64,000 nucleotides of DNA from Streptomyces sp. RB17 (GTDB taxonomy: Bacteria; Actinomycetota; Actinomycetes; Streptomycetales; Streptomycetaceae): the NCBI RefSeq assembly GCF_009604455.1, contig NZ_WEGL01000002.1, forward strand, positions 1,364,923 to 1,428,922, read 5' to 3'. A model generated the notes under the pieces. The model made no database searches. It saw nothing but the letters and a program-made list of their open reading frames with translations, and was not told the origin of the DNA. A program made the position numbers and the translations under genes. Shown here one piece after another: positions 61,246 to 64,000 of this stretch (the first letter of the stretch is position 1; each line of letters begins with the position of its first letter).

Positions 61246-61370
61246 TGACGTCGGCGGGTGGTCGCGACGTCGGGGGTGGAGTCGTGACGTCGGGGGTGGA
61301 GTCGTGATGTTGGGGGTGGAGTCGTGATGTTGGGGGTGGGGTCGTGACGTTGGGGGTGGGCCATGACGCC
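61246..61370. repeat. Array of 20-bp tandem repeats between M20 and MFS genes
   Basis: Five adjoining 20-base units start at 61261, 61281, 61301, 61321 and 61341. The second is GTCGTGACGTCGGGGGTGGA; the others differ at one to three positions, mostly T/C changes in TGACGTC/TGATGTT/TGACGTT. Degenerate copies flank the array (TGACGTC at 61246, TGACGCC at 61364). There are no spacers, so it is not CRISPR. Confidence 0.9.
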
Positions 61371-61418
61371 GGGGGCGAGTGCGCGGCATCAGGGGGTGGG
61401 TTCGGGGCGTCGGTGGGG

Positions 61419-62849
61419 TCAGTCGCGGGAATGAGCGGCCGGCGTCGTGGCCAGCAGGGCGGCGCCGAGCAGGAGCAGCGCGGTGCAGATCAGCCAGATG
61501 GTGACGTAGGCCCCTGCGGAGGGACGGCCGGTGGCGCCGGCGGCGGGCAGGGCGGTCATCACGGCGGCGAACACCGCGCCCGCGGTGGAGCCGCCTACGT
61601 TGCGGGCGACCTGGTACACGCCGCTGGCGATGCCGGTGTCGGCGCGGTCGGCCGCGGCCACCACCATCACCGGCAGCCCGGCGATGACGGCGCCGACACC
61701 GATGCCGGCGATCACGGTGGCGAGCACGACCTGCCAGATGGCGGCGTGGCAGGCGGCGAGCAGGGCGTATCCGGCGGCGGCGAGCAGAAATGCCGCCGCG
61801 ACCGCGCGGGCGGCGCCCAGGGAGCGGGCTGCCCTGGGGTGGAGCCATGCCCCGGCGAACTGGCTGATGCCGGTGGGCAGGGTGATCAGGGAGACACCGA
61901 TGGTGCCCAGTCCGAAGCCGTAGCCGAGCCCGGGGTCGGCGGCGTTGAAGGTGGCCATCGCCGACTGGGTGCCGAACAGGGCCACACCGATGCCGAGTGC
62001 GGCCAGGTACAACGGCGCCACATCGCGGCGGCAGGTGAAGCGCAGATCGACCATGGGGGCTGTGCTGCGCAGCTCCACGGCCGCCCAGGTGCCGAGCAGT
62101 ACGACGGCCAGGGCCATGAAGGCGGCGAAGGCGACGGAGGCCCAGCCGAGGTGGCTGCCCTGAGCGAGCCCTACGAGCAGCGCGGCCAGGCCGAGAGTCA
62201 GCAGCACGGCACCGGGCAGGTCCGGGCGGGCCGGCGCGGCCCGCCTGTCGGACTCCGGCACCCACCGCCACACCACGGGCACACACACGAGGGTGAGCAC
62301 CGCGGGCAGTGCCAGCAGCACCCGCGGGTCGCTGCTCAGCCGGGCCAGCAGGCCGACGGCGAGAGTGCCGAGGGTGACGCCGAGTACGAGGCAGCCAGTG
62401 AGCCGGGCGATGGCAGGACCGGAGCGGTCGGCGGGCAGCCGGTCGCGCACGATGGCGAACTCCAGCGGCAGCCAGACCGATAGCGTGCCTTCCAGGACGC
62501 GGCCGACGAGCAGGACGGGGTACGTGGGCGCGAGCGCAACCAGGACCGTGCCGAGCGCGGTGAGTGTGACGGTGAGGCGCAACAGCCGTCGGTGGCCGTG
62601 CCGGTCGCCGAGCCGGGCGAGGACCGGCACGCACACCGCGGAGGACAGCAGCTGGCAGATGTTCACCCAGTTCAGACCGGCGGCGTCGACGCCGAGCCGC
62701 TCGCCGACCGCGGGCAGCACCGGGATGATGGAGCCCTGGATCACGCCGCTGCTGGTCTCGACGTAGGCGAGCAGGGCGAGGAGCAGGCCGGGGGTGACGA
62801 CCGCACGGGACGCGGGGCGTGCGGGTGTGGACGCGACGGCTCGGGCCAC
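61419..62849 (-). CDS. MFS transporter, DHA2-type (14 helices)
   Basis: The 476-residue protein has about 14 hydrophobic helices, longer than 12-helix exporters, and the loop motif ARLGDRHGHRRLLRL between helices 2 and 3, placing it in the DHA2 drug:H+ antiporter family. Motif C is less clear. GTG at 62849 is fixed by AAGGAGG eight bases upstream. It lies upstream of the M20 amidohydrolase on the same strand, separated by 181 bases that hold the repeat array; the pair might import or export an N-acyl amino-acid conjugate. The substrate is not visible from sequence. Confidence 0.9.
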   Translation of the reverse strand: MARAVASTPARPASRAVVTPGLLLALLAYVETSSGVIQGSIIPVLPAVGERLGVDAAGLNWVNICQLLSSAVCVPVLARLGDRHGHRRLLRLTVTLTALGTVLVALAPTYPVLLVGRVLEGTLSVWLPLEFAIVRDRLPADRSGPAIARLTGCLVLGVTLGTLAVGLLARLSSDPRVLLALPAVLTLVCVPVVWRWVPESDRRAAPARPDLPGAVLLTLGLAALLVGLAQGSHLGWASVAFAAFMALAVVLLGTWAAVELRSTAPMVDLRFTCRRDVAPLYLAALGIGVALFGTQSAMATFNAADPGLGYGFGLGTIGVSLITLPTGISQFAGAWLHPRAARSLGAARAVAAAFLLAAAGYALLAACHAAIWQVVLATVIAGIGVGAVIAGLPVMVVAAADRADTGIASGVYQVARNVGGSTAGAVFAAVMTALPAAGATGRPSAGAYVTIWLICTALLLLGAALLATTPAAHSRD

Positions 62850-63058
62850 GGAGCCTCCTTGGAGTCGTAACCAGGTGGCTCCCGCGCGGTGATCAGGCGG
62901 TCCTGTACCGGCGGGAGGTGACCGCATCCTGAGCCGCGGCGGCCCCGTTCCCCGTACCGTGCGGGATTCCTGCACGGCATGCCGCCGCACACCCGGATTC
63001 CGTCACCCGCGCCCCGTCTCCCGCCCCACCCCGTCCCGCGCGTCCTGTCCGTAATCCG

Positions 63059-64000
63059 TCACCGGGGCTCGTCCCGCCCCGCTTCCCAGGCCGGTGACCA
63101 CACCTGGAGCGGCACCGTGCCAATGCTGCGCCCGTCCGGCCCGAGAAGGCGTCCCATCCGTTTGAGGTGGCGCAGTCCCAGGGAGCGATCGACGACGCGC
63201 AGCGACGGCACGCGCCGTACGATCTCGCTCTCCACCCGGCTGGTCTCCGCGACCGACCGCAGCCACAGCGCCAGCCGGAGATTGGCCGAGCCGCCGGTGA
63301 ACGCCGCGCACAGCCGTACTCCGGGCAGCGCGCAGAGCGCGGACCCGGCTCGGTCGAGCTGGTCCGGCGGGACGCGCCCCCACAGGTTGAGGCTGACCGG
63401 GGCACCGGACCAGGGCTGGGCGATCTCGGCCCGCAGGACGAGCCGCCCGTCCGCGAGCAGCGAGCGCAGCCTGCGGTTCACCGTCGACTCGCTGACCCCC
63501 AGGCGGGCGGCGAGGTTCGCGACGGGCATCCGGCCGTCCTCGCTGAGCAGGACGGCCAGTTCGGTGTCGACCTCGGTGAGCGGCCGGGCGGCCCGGCTGG
63601 GCGGGCCGGGCACAGGGCGGTAGGGCTGGAGGATCTGCTGCTGGCCGGCGCTGAGGGCGTCCAGTTGCCAGTGGCTCGCCTCGTAGAACAGCCGGGTGGC
63701 GATGTTCGTGCGGGTTCCCGTCACCCCAGGCACATCGGCCAGGCCGCCCAGGAGGTAGTGCGACAGGTCGGTCAGCGTCGGCACGAGCACGGTCAGCAGC
63801 AGAGCGTGGTCGCCGCTGACGTGTTCCACGCTGGCGACGTGCGGGGCGCCGGCGAGCCTGCGTCCGGCAGCGTCGGCCGCGCCCGGCAGACAGGCGACGT
63901 CGATGTGGGCGCTGCCCATGTCCTCCAGGAGCCGGTCCGCCGGGTAGCAGGTGACCCAGGCGAGCCCGGCCTCGACGAGACGTGCCCAGCGGCGGGTGGC
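63059..64000 (-). CDS. Lrp/AsnC family regulator (partial, runs off the window)
   Basis: The frame is open from the right edge to the stop at 63059; the gene's start lies beyond base 64000. The visible 313 residues contain an AsnC-type ligand region (TRRWARLVEAGLAWVTCYPA, HVSGDHALLLTVLVPTLTDL), an internal helix-turn-helix (LTEVDTELAVLLSEDGRMPV, ANLAARLGVSESTVNRRLRS) and a second effector region (LCAAFTGGSANLRLALWLRS). This is the duplicated two-HTH, two-effector arrangement known in actinobacterial Lrp proteins. It is upstream of the MFS/M20 pair on the same strand, 209 bases away, and is a candidate regulator of it. Confidence 0.85.
   Translation of the reverse strand, partial: ATRRWARLVEAGLAWVTCYPADRLLEDMGSAHIDVACLPGAADAAGRRLAGAPHVASVEHVSGDHALLLTVLVPTLTDLSHYLLGGLADVPGVTGTRTNIATRLFYEASHWQLDALSAGQQQILQPYRPVPGPPSRAARPLTEVDTELAVLLSEDGRMPVANLAARLGVSESTVNRRLRSLLADGRLVLRAEIAQPWSGAPVSLNLWGRVPPDQLDRAGSALCALPGVRLCAAFTGGSANLRLALWLRSVAETSRVESEIVRRVPSLRVVDRSLGLRHLKRMGRLLGPDGRSIGTVPLQVWSPAWEAGRDEPR

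Noticed and set aside
61246..61370. CRISPR array
   Set aside because: The 20-base units are directly adjoining with no unique spacers, and no cas gene is present.

Overview
The window is very GC-rich (third codon positions almost all G or C), uses GTG and TTG starts freely, has Tat and lipoprotein signals, and carries Streptomyces-type families: a Fic-like toxin pair, an MmyB-type regulator remnant, an FMN-reductase/LLM pair, and GH10/GH3 glycosidases. It is most likely part of a Streptomyces chromosome, and the density of accessory genes and dead transposons fits a chromosome arm. This assignment is inferred from gene content only. No tRNA, rRNA, CRISPR array or replication origin was seen.

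Layout. 1-2.2 kb: the end of one CBM3-bearing secreted enzyme and a complete GH10 xylanase with FN3 and CBM3. 2.4-9.4 kb: small conserved proteins, a DHFR-like reductase beside a decayed ArsR gene, an MFS exporter with a TetR regulator, and a Tat-exported FAD oxidoreductase. 9.6-11.1 kb: a Phd/Doc-like toxin-antitoxin pair and a broken IS5-type element. 11.1-18.6 kb: a TetX-like monooxygenase divergent from TetR, an L,D-transpeptidase, a dead amidohydrolase, and an LLM monooxygenase/FMN-reductase pair divergent from MarR with three identical-type operators. 18.9-25.9 kb is a graveyard: three transposase remnants, plus ectB and a nitrite-reductase-like FAD gene that lost their 5' ends at the same base (21122/21123). 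AraC and an Fsr-like MFS survive within it. 25.9-32 kb: a response regulator/histidine kinase/COG4705 membrane protein operon, a secreted Asp-box (sialidase-fold) protein and a lipoprotein.

33.0-41.1 kb is a tightly overlapping six-gene minus-strand operon: CocE-type hydrolase, peptide-type binding lipoprotein, DppB permease, a DppC-DppD fusion, a DppF ATPase and an SDR dehydrogenase. 41.3-47.7 kb: a Tat-exported esterase, an acyl-CoA synthetase divergent from a GAF-LuxR regulator, and a GH3 beta-glucosidase. 47.7-51.6 kb is mobile DNA: a 5'-truncated group II intron with a frameshifted reverse transcriptase and a preserved domain V, an intact TnpB nuclease gene with a plausible omega-RNA end, a shattered TnpA and an IS630 tail. 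51.6-64 kb: a second DHFR-like gene, an alpha/beta hydrolase, a truncated MerR, a Nudix hydrolase, a methyltransferase, a PadR-controlled ABC efflux/membrane cluster, an M20 amidohydrolase and a DHA2-type MFS separated by a 20-bp tandem repeat array, and an Lrp/AsnC regulator running off the right edge.

Common themes are regulator/transporter or regulator/oxidoreductase pairs with visible operators, polymer degradation (xylan, beta-glucosides), peptide or ester scavenging, and heavy decay by insertion sequences.
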